NCBI GenBank assembly: GCA_038257245.1
Contig: JBBSJL010000006.1
Location: 1-43,704, forward strand
Origin: JAGQNP01 sp038257245
GTDB lineage: Bacteria; Patescibacteriota; Saccharimonadia; Saccharimonadales; JACQNP01
Direction: 5' to 3'
DNA: 43,704 nt
This document shows positions 7,030-15,243 of this stretch, piece after piece. The first letter of the stretch is position 1, and the number at the start of each line of letters is the position of its first letter. A program made the position numbers and the translations under genes. Under the pieces are notes generated by a model. It had not been told where the DNA came from. It did no database searches and saw only the letters and a program-made list of their open reading frames with translations.

Positions 7030-8466
7030 ATGGACAGTAATGATGTACGAAATAGGTTTCGCGCAAATGGTAGGCGTGATTATGTCGGGCCAATGCCTGC
7101 AACGCCTACTAGCCCAGAATCTAGGCAGACCACAGCGCCAGAACCATTTGCAGCATCGGAAGAGTTCGAACAAGAGCCTGATTTATTTTTGCCAGAAGAA
7201 CCAACCAAGGTAAAAAAACAGAAAAAACCTAAAGGGCCTAAAAAGGCCCGTAGCAAAAAGAAGATAATCATATTCTCCATAGTCTTACTGGTTATTTCGG
7301 GTGCTGCATTTGGGGTTTGGAAGTATAAATATGCAAATAACAGTGGGACTCAGGAGGTATCAATCAGCACGACTGGAGATAACTCAAATCCGGTTCAACA
7401 ATTGATAGATAGCAATAAGAAAAAAACTGTTCGATTGGTTGCAACTGGCGATATGATAGCGCACGACACAATATTGGCTCAGGGTAAAACCGCGAGTGGA
7501 AAGTACGATTTTAGCCCAATGCTGGCAAATATGAAGCCGTTTTTTGCCAAGTCAGACGTAAATTTTTGTAATCAAGCAACACCCGCCGGTGGAGAAGCAC
7601 TCGGGCTATCCGGGTATCCAATATTTAACGCACCACTTGAATGGACTCAAGCCATAGAAGGCGTAGGCTGTAATGTAATAAACATCGGTACAAATCATAC
7701 AAACGATAAGGGCCAGGGGCTAGTTGATGCTACGGTTGCGGCTTGGGATAATCGACCAAATGTATTAGCAGTTGTTGGAGCTAATAGAAGTGCTGAAGAG
7801 CAATCTAAGATACGCTACTTCGAAAAAGACGGCATAAAGTTTGCTGTTCTCTCATATTCAACTTATTCTAATACTCCAATAACCAACGGCTTTGCTATCA
7901 ATATGTATAACAAAGACACAGCGACAAAGCAGGTAGTCGATGCTCGTAAAAATGCAGACATAGTGTTAGTAAGTATGCGCTGGGGTACAGAGTATTCTCC
8001 AGGCGTAGATGCAACACAGGAAGTAGTTTCTCAGGAATTAGCTGATGCTGGGGCAACTATTGTGTTCGGTCATGGCCCTCACTTCTTGGAGCCCGTTAAA
8101 ATACTAAAAGGTAAAACTGGCAACGAAACACTGGTATGGTATTCGCTGGGTAATTTCTTAAACACTCAACTAGAAACTGAGGCTTTGATTGGTGGTTTCG
8201 CAATTGTCGACATAGATTTATCTAGTAGAAATATATCAGACCCAATGTTTATGCCTGTATATTCACACTATGAATGGACGCCAGCCCAAAAAGCCGCCAA
8301 TGATTTGTTAGCTAGGAACAAAGTTATGATGTATCCATTGGATCAAGCAGCAGAACCACTAAGCCGTTCTCAACTCGGGACGACAGTAGAAGCCCAAACA
8401 GATCGGGTAAGCAAGATTCTAAACACCTACACACCAGTAAAGATCATAAAGTCTGACCAGTTTTAG
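7030..8466 (+). CDS. Membrane-anchored CapA-family (PGA_cap) metallophosphatase-like protein
   Basis: A 478-residue protein with a cytoplasmic, proline- and lysine-rich N-terminus (residues 1-78), one membrane segment (79-97), and an extracellular CapA/PGA_cap domain. That domain shows TGDMIAHDT near residue 140, INIGTNHTNDKG, an IKFAVLSYS strand and FGHGPHFLEP followed by WYSLGNF. This is the calcineurin-like fold of the poly-gamma-glutamate capsule protein CapA, though many members have unrelated or unknown envelope roles. A TACAAT at 7004-7009 and a GAGGG Shine-Dalgarno sequence before the ATG support the start. The gene converges on the vanY-like gene with a 4-base 3' overlap. The capsule synthesis partners (CapB, CapC) are absent here, so true polyglutamate synthesis is doubtful. 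Confidence 0.88.
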   Translation: MDSNDVRNRFRANGRRDYVGPMPATPTSPESRQTTAPEPFAASEEFEQEPDLFLPEEPTKVKKQKKPKGPKKARSKKKIIIFSIVLLVISGAAFGVWKYKYANNSGTQEVSISTTGDNSNPVQQLIDSNKKKTVRLVATGDMIAHDTILAQGKTASGKYDFSPMLANMKPFFAKSDVNFCNQATPAGGEALGLSGYPIFNAPLEWTQAIEGVGCNVINIGTNHTNDKGQGLVDATVAAWDNRPNVLAVVGANRSAEEQSKIRYFEKDGIKFAVLSYSTYSNTPITNGFAINMYNKDTATKQVVDARKNADIVLVSMRWGTEYSPGVDATQEVVSQELADAGATIVFGHGPHFLEPVKILKGKTGNETLVWYSLGNFLNTQLETEALIGGFAIVDIDLSSRNISDPMFMPVYSHYEWTPAQKAANDLLARNKVMMYPLDQAAEPLSRSQLGTTVEAQTDRVSKILNTYTPVKIIKSDQF

Positions 8467-9215
8467 TTAAGGCCGAATAATTCTTCCATTGTTTGGTTAG
8501 TTTTTTGTAATTGTTCAGCAAGCTCTACTCCTACATAGCGCATGTGCCATGGCTCGTATTGATAGCCGGTAATTGCTTCTTTGCCATCCAGATATCTAAC
8601 AATAAACCCATATTTGTGAGCGTTTGCTTTGAGCCATTGTCCTTCTGGGGTATTTTCAAAACAAACTTCTAAGTGACAGGCCCCATTAGCGGCTGTTGCA
8701 TCAAAAGATAGTCCGGTCTGGTGCTCGCTAGTGCCTGGACGGGCGCTGTATCGATCGGCAGCTTCTTGACCGTCCTGTGCCACGTAGCTGTCGTAAAACT
8801 GCTTTTGTAGTTCGAACGACCTATAGCCACTACCAAATACCAGCACAACTCCATCAGACGCAGCAGCATTAAAAAGCTCGGTTAACCCCGGTTCGGCTGT
8901 TTTGGAGTATTGCATTTGCTCTGCTTCTGACCCTAAACGTAGTTTAACTGAAGGAACAACTAAATCTGACGGTACATATTTGTCAGGTAAGACACGCGAT
9001 TTGTTCACAATCCACCAAATACTTCCTGGTTCATCTATAGAGTACAAAGTTTTATCGAACCCGGGTGGCATATTCTCTAGAACAGGGTCAGTCGGTATTT
9101 GCTGGTTGCTGGCTATTGTTGTGGCTTTTTCTGACGGTTTGTTAGTGATGCCAAAATATACACCCAAACTAATTAGTCCAGCCAGAGCGGCCCAAAGAAT
9201 TATTTTTTTGCCCAT
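8463..9215 (-). CDS. VanY-type D-alanyl-D-alanine carboxypeptidase, membrane-anchored
   Basis: A zinc peptidase of the M15B (VanY/LdcB) family that trims peptidoglycan stem peptides outside the membrane. The 250-residue protein starts with a signal-anchor (KKIILWAALAGLISLGVYFG). It then carries the family motifs SEHQTGLSFD, with the zinc His and Asp, and EPWHMRYVG with the third zinc His, plus SGYRSFELQ. I moved the start to the ATG at 9215, because a TATACT -10 box ends 6 bases upstream and would make the transcript exactly leaderless; a GTG at 9230 would lie within the promoter region. It is probably housekeeping wall remodelling or host-wall processing, not vancomycin resistance, since no vanH, vanA or vanX neighbours are present. 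Confidence 0.92.
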   Translation of the reverse strand: MGKKIILWAALAGLISLGVYFGITNKPSEKATTIASNQQIPTDPVLENMPPGFDKTLYSIDEPGSIWWIVNKSRVLPDKYVPSDLVVPSVKLRLGSEAEQMQYSKTAEPGLTELFNAAASDGVVLVFGSGYRSFELQKQFYDSYVAQDGQEAADRYSARPGTSEHQTGLSFDATAANGACHLEVCFENTPEGQWLKANAHKYGFIVRYLDGKEAITGYQYEPWHMRYVGVELAEQLQKTNQTMEELFGLN

Positions 9216-9221
9216 GCAGTT

Positions 9222-9227
9222 AGTATA
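9222..9227 (-). promoter_or_regulatory. -10 box of the vanY-like gene
   Basis: On the minus strand TATACT reads from 9227 to 9222. The seventh base downstream is the A of the ATG at 9215, giving a predicted leader of zero. It sits back to back with the orn promoter. Confidence 0.6.
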
Positions 9228-9244
9228 CAATCTCAGCCTTGAGG

Positions 9245-9250
9245 TATACT
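9245..9250 (+). promoter_or_regulatory. -10 box of orn
   Basis: TATACT ends 8 bases before the orn ATG, predicting a leader of about 2 bases. No ribosome binding site is present between them, as expected for a leaderless message. Confidence 0.55.
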
Positions 9251-9258
9251 AGTAAACA

Positions 9259-9810
9259 ATGAAAGAGATAGACAAGAAGGCTGTGCCGACCAAATTACTG
9301 TGGATTGATTTAGAAATGACTGGACTCGATACGCAGGAGCACGTAATTATTGAAGTTGCGGCCGAAGTAACTGATTTTGAATTCAAAACCTTGGCATCGT
9401 ATGAGGCACTGATTGCTCAGCCAAAAGAAATATTAGAACGCTCTAACGAGTGGTCTAAAAAGCAACACACAGAAAGTGGACTGTTTGATAAACTGCGATC
9501 AGAAGGTCGCCCAGAACCAGAGGTAAAGCACGAGTTGATTGGTTTTATTCAGGCACAGTTTGGAAATGAACCCGCAATCCTGGCCGGCAATTCAATATAT
9601 AACGACAGAATGTTTATTAATCAATGGTGGCCAGAAGTAAATGAGTTACTTCACTATAGAATGCTAGACGTCACTACGCTTAAAATACTAATGCAAGGCA
9701 AGTATGGCTATGAGTTCGAAAAGAACGATGCCCACCGCGCCTTTGATGATATTCAGGCATCGATTGCTGAACTCCAGCATTATCTAGAAAAACTGGTGAG
9801 CAACCCATAG
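9259..9810 (+). CDS. orn: Oligoribonuclease
   Basis: A DEDDh-type 3'-5' exoribonuclease that degrades 2-5 nucleotide RNA ends left by other RNases and is essential in many bacteria. The 183 residues match the usual 180-200. Exo I reads WIDLEMTGLD (Asp and Glu), Exo II lies around GNSIYNDRMFI (Asp), and Exo III is HRAFDDI with the catalytic His and Asp. The ATG at 9259 follows the -10 box by 8 bases without a Shine-Dalgarno sequence. Together with PNPase and RNase J in the same window it supplies most of an RNA-decay pathway. Confidence 0.95.
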   Translation: MKEIDKKAVPTKLLWIDLEMTGLDTQEHVIIEVAAEVTDFEFKTLASYEALIAQPKEILERSNEWSKKQHTESGLFDKLRSEGRPEPEVKHELIGFIQAQFGNEPAILAGNSIYNDRMFINQWWPEVNELLHYRMLDVTTLKILMQGKYGYEFEKNDAHRAFDDIQASIAELQHYLEKLVSNP

Positions 9811-9817
9811 TATAGAA

Positions 9818-9846
9818 TTGACAGAAACAAAAAACTGTAGTACAAT
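9818..9846 (+). promoter_or_regulatory. Strong sigma70-type promoter for the gene at 9890
   Basis: A consensus TTGACA (9818-9823), a 17-base spacer and TACAAT (9841-9846). The TTG of the -35 box is itself in frame with the downstream gene and can be mistaken for a start codon. Transcription near 9853 leaves a leader of about 37 bases that is very A/T-rich. Confidence 0.85.
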
Positions 9847-9889
9847 ACTGCTATTAAGTAATAAGACAATAAATAAAACAAAATATATT

Positions 9890-11167
9890 ATGACCTCAGC
9901 TATCTTAACCCCAGAAGTTCCTAGTCCGGAAGTCCAATTAGGCCCTGAGGACATCTTAGCCCCTACGGGGTTATCTTTAAACATTGATGGATTTGAGATG
10001 AGAATATTTGATGTGCCAGTGCCCGAACAGTATGAACAGAGAAGACCAGAGGCTATAGCTACATCAAACCCTTCGGGGTTTGAAAGGATCTTAGATAAAG
10101 GTATAAGTGGCTTAGAAGATGGCGAGGTTGTGAGTTATTCTCCTATGAGCAAGGTTGGTGATAAGTATTCACCCAAACATCGATGTACTTTAACCAGAAC
10201 TGGTGATGCATTCCAGATGGATTATGATGATAAGGTTGATCCTGATACCGCTGTGTATGAAAATGATCCAAAAGAGAAAGTTGGTGATATTAAAAGCGAG
10301 GGTTTACTAAAGAAGGTTGTTGGCCTACAGTCGCAAGAGATTTTAATAGCGACAGCCGAAAGAGGTATAAAGCTAGCAGATAGGCCTGACAGGTTAGGAG
10401 AAGTAGCCCAGAGAATTGGATTTGTCTCCGATGATGTATCTGCCGAAATTCCTTTACCTTCAGCTATTGTTAGTAATATAGAGCAACTAAAGAGTGAAGG
10501 AATAAATGTTCCAAATGTAAAATTTTTTACTGAGGGATCAATAGATGGAGAAGATTATGTTCAGGTGTGGGCAGAAGGTGAATTTCCAGCGTCTGAACAT
10601 CCTGGTTATTTTGCTCATGATTTATTATCAGAGCATTATAGGCCTTTGGTTGTATTCAGAGAAGGGGTGATGGGTATAGCGACTTTATATGCCAGAGCGG
10701 TACAAGAATTACCTGAAATTTCGGCAGAACTCCCCAAAGACAATTATCAGATAAATGCTGAAAGACCAATTATGGTTGGAGTTGCCATGTCTGATCGCGA
10801 AAAAATTGATCACGCTGCCCTCTGCTTAGATCAGTTTACTACTGAGTTATCATGGATGTCAGATAAAATTGATATTTCTGAATCGGATGAAGGCATGGAC
10901 CGATTTTTTACAGAAACTCCTAACAACGGGTGGCGTTATATGCCGCAAATGGTTAGAACTATTCTCTCCTCTTCTCATCGTCAGGAGCTATTGGATTATT
11001 TTGACAGCGTAGGGTCCGAGGCTTTTAATCCAGAAACTGACGAATTTTCATTTGAAATATATACAAGAGAATTGTTCAAACGAACCCAAGAGTTTTGGGG
11101 TATACACCCCGAACCTAAAGTTAAAGATACACCAAAAGAGCTAGTATATGAGGGCGGTATCTTTTAA
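9890..11167 (+). CDS. Uncharacterised 425-residue acidic protein
   Basis: I do not recognise this protein. It starts at ATG 9890 (MTSAILTPEV), because the frame upstream runs through its own promoter. It has no signal peptide or membrane segment, is acidic, and alternates beta-rich and helical stretches; residues 1-50 are Pro- and Glu-rich and probably flexible. No catalytic signature is evident. Segments such as FFTEGSIDGEDYVQVWAEGE and RPLVVFREGVMGIATLYARA suggest a folded core. No clear Shine-Dalgarno sequence is seen before the ATG. A strong dedicated promoter suggests high expression. The gene at 11171 follows after 3 bases and is probably cotranscribed. It may be a lineage-specific family. 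Confidence 0.75.
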   Translation: MTSAILTPEVPSPEVQLGPEDILAPTGLSLNIDGFEMRIFDVPVPEQYEQRRPEAIATSNPSGFERILDKGISGLEDGEVVSYSPMSKVGDKYSPKHRCTLTRTGDAFQMDYDDKVDPDTAVYENDPKEKVGDIKSEGLLKKVVGLQSQEILIATAERGIKLADRPDRLGEVAQRIGFVSDDVSAEIPLPSAIVSNIEQLKSEGINVPNVKFFTEGSIDGEDYVQVWAEGEFPASEHPGYFAHDLLSEHYRPLVVFREGVMGIATLYARAVQELPEISAELPKDNYQINAERPIMVGVAMSDREKIDHAALCLDQFTTELSWMSDKIDISESDEGMDRFFTETPNNGWRYMPQMVRTILSSSHRQELLDYFDSVGSEAFNPETDEFSFEIYTRELFKRTQEFWGIHPEPKVKDTPKELVYEGGIF

Positions 11168-11170
11168 TAT

Positions 11171-11533
11171 ATGACAATGGATCATAAAACAGTAGAAGAG
11201 TATGTACTAAGTATGCCGAACGCTTGGCTGGATTATCCGTTTGGTGAAGATGTCGCGGTATATAAAGTCGGGCCTAAAGATAAGGCTAAAATGTTTGCTC
11301 TAATCCCAGAGAATAAAACGCCAGTCAATATAAGCCTTAAATGCGATCCGCTACTTTCTAAATTACTGCGTGAGAAATACGAATCAGTTATGCAGGGATA
11401 TCATCTCAATAAGAAACATTGGAATACAATAATTCTGAGCGGGCAATTAGATTGGGATGAAATCAAAGGATTGATACGACATAGTTATGACCTAGTACTA
11501 GGTAATGATAACGCCATACCAAAAATAAAATAG
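11171..11533 (+). CDS. MmcQ/YjbR family protein
   Basis: A 120-residue member of the MmcQ/YjbR (CyaY-like fold) family, recognised by the N-terminal PNAWLDYPFGEDVAVYKVG, the middle MFALIPENKTPVNISLKCDP and the C-terminal KKHWNTIILSG followed by a last helix that starts ELD-like (QLDWDEI). Members are small, double-wing proteins proposed to bind DNA, with no firm biochemical role. Length is typical. It follows the gene at 9890 by 3 bases, so it probably shares that promoter. The start may be ATG 11171 or ATG 11177. The 3' end converges on the minus-strand gene at 11540 with a weak shared hairpin. Confidence 0.88.
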   Translation: MTMDHKTVEEYVLSMPNAWLDYPFGEDVAVYKVGPKDKAKMFALIPENKTPVNISLKCDPLLSKLLREKYESVMQGYHLNKKHWNTIILSGQLDWDEIKGLIRHSYDLVLGNDNAIPKIK

Positions 11534-11544
11534 AATTATCTATT
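11529..11544. terminator. Weak A/T-rich hairpin between convergent genes
   Basis: AATAGA and TCTATT pair around an ATTA loop and include both stop codons. On the minus strand the hairpin is followed by TTATTTTT, so it may terminate the gene at 11540. The low GC content of the stem makes this tentative. Confidence 0.3.
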
Positions 11545-12190
11545 CTTCTTTGTTAAGGCCGGCAAGAGTAGCGGCATTATTAAACTGTGCCTCTAGGGCA
11601 GCTTTAGTCTTCTTGTTCGTGTTATTTTTATACGCGGTTTGCGCAGCTTTGGCGTATTCTGTCAGATCTTCACGCATTATTTCTAGGAAGACTTTATCGA
11701 ATTCGTTTGATTGTTCTGCCAAGGTTAATCTTTCATCTGTTTTTTTATCTGGACCACCAATAGACTTTGCATCTGATTTTACCCCAAGCGTTTTTAATGC
11801 GCTTTGTAATTCTGATTGTTCGCTGACAAGCGTTATCTGAGTGGTGATTGCCAGGTTTTTTGCTTCAGAACCGGTAGCTTTTTTAATACCAATTTCAGAT
11901 ATTCTTATAAGTTCTTTCTGTTGATATACAACAGACTTAAGTTGTTCCTTGCTCGATTTACTTCCACTTGTCAGAAAACTTGACCCGATAATAATAAACA
12001 TTATTAATATCAAAAGCCCAGCTGCAAAAATAATAATGCGTTGAGTTTTTGAATTGCCTGAAGGTAAGTTAAATTTGCCCTTTGGTTTTTGGTCGCCAGG
12101 ATTTGTAATAAATTCATAAGGATTATTATTCTGGGGCATATTCGATGGGTTTATAGGTGGGGGTGCTGGGGATGGATTATCTGGTTGCAT
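11540..12190 (-). CDS. Uncharacterised single-span membrane protein
   Basis: A 216-residue protein with a Pro/Asn-rich cytoplasmic N-terminus (residues 1-48), one membrane helix at about 52-72 (IIIFAAGLLILIMFIIIGS), and a soluble outer region of charged helices likely to form a helical bundle or coiled coil (KEQLKSVVYQQKELIRISEI and similar). No enzyme motif is present. This N-in, short-anchor, outer-bundle layout is common among unassigned CPR envelope proteins. I chose ATG 12190 because a TAGTAT -10 box at 12206-12201 predicts transcription starting about 4 bases upstream; upstream in-frame ATGs at 12196 and 12202 lie in or too close to that box. Confidence 0.7.
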   Translation of the reverse strand: MQPDNPSPAPPPINPSNMPQNNNPYEFITNPGDQKPKGKFNLPSGNSKTQRIIIFAAGLLILIMFIIIGSSFLTSGSKSSKEQLKSVVYQQKELIRISEIGIKKATGSEAKNLAITTQITLVSEQSELQSALKTLGVKSDAKSIGGPDKKTDERLTLAEQSNEFDKVFLEIMREDLTEYAKAAQTAYKNNTNKKTKAALEAQFNNAATLAGLNKEE

Positions 12191-12200
12191 AACCATAAGC

Positions 12201-12206
12201 ATACTA
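12201..12206 (-). promoter_or_regulatory. -10 box of the membrane-protein gene
   Basis: TAGTAT on the minus strand, 10 bases before ATG 12190. A TTGTCA at 12227-12222 is a possible -35, but the spacer is only 15 bases. Confidence 0.45.
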
Positions 12207-12268
12207 GTTTTTAGCCCCATATGACAAGTGTTGGTAGTGAGCTTGTGCTTTACGGGGTGTATTTAGCG

Positions 12269-12274
12269 TACAAT
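12269..12274 (+). promoter_or_regulatory. -10 box of dnaG-rpoD
   Basis: TACAAT ends 10 bases before ATG 12285, predicting a leader of about 3-4 bases. The -35 region is poor (TTGTGC at 12244-12249 would give a 19-base spacer). Confidence 0.5.
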
Positions 12275-12284
12275 AACTGTGTAT

Positions 12285-14042
12285 ATGGATGCTATTGAGG
12301 AAGTAAAAAGCCGGTTGAGTATAGAAGACGTAGTTAGCGAATACGTTCAGCTCAAGCGTTCCGGCAGAAATTTTAAGGGTTTGAGCCCGTTTACTTCAGA
12401 AAAAACTGCCAGCTTTATAGTTAGTCCAGAAAAGCAGATTTGGCACGATTTTAGCTCTGGCAGAGGTGGCAATATGTTTAGCTTTGTTATGGAGATGGAA
12501 GGGCTAGATTTCAAAGGGGCATTGGAACTTTTGGCACGCAAAGCTGGTGTTGATTTGGATCAGTACAAAACTGGCAGAAATAAAACTTTGTCCAGAGATA
12601 AAGAGCGGGCTTACGAAATTCTTGAACTGGCGACAAAGTTCTACCAAGTGCAGTTTAGTAAAAACAATACAGCCCTAGAGTATATTTTAAAAAAGCGCCG
12701 TTATAGCAAAGAAACGGCATTAAAATTTCGCATTGGATATTCGCCTAATACCGGCAACGCGCTAGCCATTTATCTTAAATCCAAAGGTGTAAACGATAAA
12801 GAATTAAAAATGACCGGCCTAGCTTCGCCACGAATGAGCGGGCTATCTGATATGTTTAGGGGACGAATCATGATACCGCTCTGCGATGCACAGGCCAAAG
12901 TGATCGGGTTTACGGCTAGAATTTTAGAAGATGACCCAAATGCACCAAAATACATAAATACTCCCCAAACGTTGCTTTACGACAAGAGTCGTCACGTTTA
13001 TGGTTTGCATTTAGCCAAAGAAACAATCAGAAAGTCAGCTTTTAGTGTCATGGTAGAAGGTAACTTAGACGTGATTGCTAGCCATCAAGCTGGGGTTTTT
13101 AATGTAGTGGCAACGGCTGGAACAGCCCTGACTGAACAACAGCTCAAAGTTTTACAAAGATTTTCTGGTGATGTACGAATTGCTTTTGATCAAGATCGTG
13201 CTGGACTACAAGCGGCCGAAAGATCGATTCCTATTGCAACGAAGGTGGGTGTTAATTTGTCAGTTATAACTATCTCAAACGGCAAAGACCCAGATGAACT
13301 AATTCAAAAAGATCCAAAACTATGGGAGAAGGCCATATCAGAAACAAAACCAGCCGTTGATTGGCTTATAGATTTATATAAAGACCAGCTAGACTTGGGG
13401 ACTGCCACGGGTAAAAGCCAGTTTAGCAATATAGTAATGAATGTCGTTAATTCTCTTAGTGATGGCGTGGAACAGGAGCATTATGTAGAAAAGATAGCCG
13501 GTATAATAGGCGTAACCAAAGAAGCATTAATGACCAAGATGGACGGCAAAAGCCATAGAGCCCCATCTAAAAAGATTAAAACAGTGCCCAAAAAAGTAGA
13601 AAACGTCGATCAAATTAGATTCCAAAACCAGCTAATAAGTTTGTGTATTATGAAAGTTGGTCTCCGAAAGTACATAGATTTGATTGATTCAAGTATGGTT
13701 GTTGGAGATGATGCCAAGGTCGTTTTGGACTATATAAAACTTAATCCAGGCTTTCGGGGTGTTCCAGATGAGCTCAAGGACTTGAGAAAAGTTATAGATT
13801 ATGTCAAAATGCTATCACTACAGTACGAGACGTTGTATCAATCGCTCGATGATTTAGAGCAAGAATATGAAGCACAAAGATTGCAGATCCGCCTCGTAGA
13901 GAATTATGTAAAAACCCAAAAAATAATGCTTGCGGCCGAAATGGACGGAGCAGACGATAACAAAACCAAAGTTTTATTAGAAAAGGTGAAGTCGTTTGAC
14001 GCACTTTTAAAGAAGTCCAAGGAGACCACGAATGGCAGATGA
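12285..14042 (+). CDS. dnaG: DNA primase with a degenerate zinc-binding domain
   Basis: Makes the RNA primers for chromosome replication. The 585 residues contain the N-terminal zinc-ribbon domain (1-95), the RNA-polymerase core with TOPRIM signatures (MVEGNLDVIASHQAG and FDQDRAGLQAAERS), and a C-terminal helical helicase-binding region. The usual zinc ligands are gone: CPFH is SPFT at residues 34-37 and CFGC is DFSS at 55-58, while the surrounding EKTASFIVSPEKQ and GGNMFSFV are kept. The catalytic Glu and Asp of TOPRIM are present. I chose ATG 12285 over GTG 12279 because of the promoter position. The 3' end overlaps rpoD by 11 bases, as in the classical macromolecular-synthesis operon, but without rpsU. 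Confidence 0.95.
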   Translation: MDAIEEVKSRLSIEDVVSEYVQLKRSGRNFKGLSPFTSEKTASFIVSPEKQIWHDFSSGRGGNMFSFVMEMEGLDFKGALELLARKAGVDLDQYKTGRNKTLSRDKERAYEILELATKFYQVQFSKNNTALEYILKKRRYSKETALKFRIGYSPNTGNALAIYLKSKGVNDKELKMTGLASPRMSGLSDMFRGRIMIPLCDAQAKVIGFTARILEDDPNAPKYINTPQTLLYDKSRHVYGLHLAKETIRKSAFSVMVEGNLDVIASHQAGVFNVVATAGTALTEQQLKVLQRFSGDVRIAFDQDRAGLQAAERSIPIATKVGVNLSVITISNGKDPDELIQKDPKLWEKAISETKPAVDWLIDLYKDQLDLGTATGKSQFSNIVMNVVNSLSDGVEQEHYVEKIAGIIGVTKEALMTKMDGKSHRAPSKKIKTVPKKVENVDQIRFQNQLISLCIMKVGLRKYIDLIDSSMVVGDDAKVVLDYIKLNPGFRGVPDELKDLRKVIDYVKMLSLQYETLYQSLDDLEQEYEAQRLQIRLVENYVKTQKIMLAAEMDGADDNKTKVLLEKVKSFDALLKKSKETTNGR

Positions 14043-15120
14043 TCCTAAGCAAGAGGCTAAAGAAGAATTATTAGCAAAAGCTAAAAAAGAAAAAAAGATT
14101 AGCCAGAAGGAAATATTCAAAAAGATTCCTGATACCCCAGAAAACATCGATATTTTGGATAGTTTATATACAGAACTTGCTGATCTTAACGTAGAAGTTA
14201 AGGCAGCTGATGAGCCTAGTACAAAATTTACCGAGGAAGAAGAGGAAGAAGAGGAAGTTGTAGTTAATGACTCTGCATATCTAGATGATATTGCAGATGA
14301 CTCCGTACGACTGTACCTGCGAGAAATAGGTAAGATCCCATTGCTTAACGCCGAGGACGAGTTAGCACTTGCACAGCGTGTTGTAGCCGGGGAAAAAGAT
14401 GCTAAAGACCAGATGGCAGAGGCAAATATGCGTTTAGTAGTTTCTATTGCAAAGCGTTACGTCGGTCGAGGGCTAGACCTATTGGATCTTATCCAAGAGG
14501 GCAACACTGGTTTGCTACGCGCAGTAGAAAAGTTTGATCCAGACAAAGGGTTCAAGTTCTCTACATACGCAACGTGGTGGATTAGGCAGGCTATTACTCG
14601 GGCAATTGCCGACCAAGCCAGAACGATCCGCATTCCTGAACACATGGTTGAAACTATAAATAAATTACTCAGAACACAGCGCCGACTAACACAGGAGCTC
14701 AATCGTGAACCTACGCATGAGGAAATAGCCAAGGCTATGGAGATTGATGTCGACAAAGTCGAACACATTATGAAGATCAAGCAAGATATTTCGAGCCTAG
14801 ATGCCTCTGTTAGAGATGATGAAGAAGATTCTGTACTTGCCGACTTTATTGAAGATGAAGATACTGTTTCTCCAGAAGAATCAGCCACCGGACAGCTGTT
14901 AAAAGAGCATGTCAAAGACATGTTAGGTAGCTTAACCGAACGTGAACAAAAGATTTTGAAACTTCGCTTCGGCTTAGAAGACGGCAAAAGCCATACGTTA
15001 GAAGAAGTGGGGCAAGAATTTAGCGTTACCCGTGAGCGTATCAGACAAATAGAAGCTAAGGCTCTCGCCAAACTGCGCAAGCACAAAGATAGCAAAAAAC
15101 TTCACGACTATATCAAGTAG
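14032..15120 (+). CDS. rpoD: Primary sigma factor RpoD (sigma70)
   Basis: The housekeeping sigma subunit of RNA polymerase, 362 residues. Residues 1-80 are charged, with an EEEEEEEE run, in place of a longer region 1.1. Region 1.2 is DDSVRLYLREIGKIPLL. Regions 2.1-2.4 run from DQMAEANMRLVVSIAKRYVG to FKFSTYATWWIRQAITRAI. Region 3 is RIPEHMVETINKLLRTQRRL. Region 4.2 is TLEEVGQEFSVTRERIRQIE. Region 2.4 and 4.2 are canonical, consistent with the TTGACA/TATAAT promoters seen throughout this window. The ATG lies within dnaG, so the two genes share a transcript and are translationally coupled. A stem-loop immediately follows the stop. Confidence 0.97.
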   Translation: MADDPKQEAKEELLAKAKKEKKISQKEIFKKIPDTPENIDILDSLYTELADLNVEVKAADEPSTKFTEEEEEEEEVVVNDSAYLDDIADDSVRLYLREIGKIPLLNAEDELALAQRVVAGEKDAKDQMAEANMRLVVSIAKRYVGRGLDLLDLIQEGNTGLLRAVEKFDPDKGFKFSTYATWWIRQAITRAIADQARTIRIPEHMVETINKLLRTQRRLTQELNREPTHEEIAKAMEIDVDKVEHIMKIKQDISSLDASVRDDEEDSVLADFIEDEDTVSPEESATGQLLKEHVKDMLGSLTEREQKILKLRFGLEDGKSHTLEEVGQEFSVTRERIRQIEAKALAKLRKHKDSKKLHDYIK

Positions 15121-15210
15121 CGCTCGTACTTTTGTTCTCATGGGCGCTTTACGTGTGAACTTTGTCCATCACGTGGCGCTTGCCGACCCAATCGAATCAA
15201 AAGTACTCGC
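15120..15210 (+). ncRNA. Structured RNA element downstream of rpoD
   Basis: A nested inverted repeat. GCG plus GTACTTTTG (15120-15122, 15126-15134) pairs with CAAAAGTAC plus CGC (15198-15206, 15208-15210), giving 12 base pairs with a small 3-by-1 internal loop. Inside lie GCGC (15144-15147 with 15176-15179) and ACGTG/CACGT (15151-15155 with 15170-15174). No T-run follows, so it is not a standard terminator. It could be a stable 3' end, a processed small RNA or the leader of the next small gene. Confidence 0.5.
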
Positions 15211-15231
15211 TTTGTATGAGGGCTTATAGAG

Positions 15232-15237
15232 TAGTAT
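15232..15237 (+). promoter_or_regulatory. -10 box of the 36-residue ORF
   Basis: TAGTAT, with the seventh base downstream being the A of ATG 15244. A TTTGTA at 15211-15216 could serve as a weak -35. Confidence 0.4.
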
Positions 15238-15243
15238 ATAGTT

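Noticed and set aside
7030..8466. Poly-gamma-glutamate capsule operon
   Set aside because: Only the CapA-like domain is present; CapB and CapC partners are missing, so a capsule claim is not supported.
8463..9215. Vancomycin-resistance gene
   Set aside because: VanY-type peptidases are common wall enzymes. No vanHAX or two-component regulator is nearby.
14457..15095. 212-codon open frame on the minus strand within rpoD
   Set aside because: The rpoD frame has complete sigma70 regions throughout. The antisense frame is Ser-rich and Leu-rich, as shadows of acidic or charged coding sequence usually are, and has no promoter or homology that I recognise.
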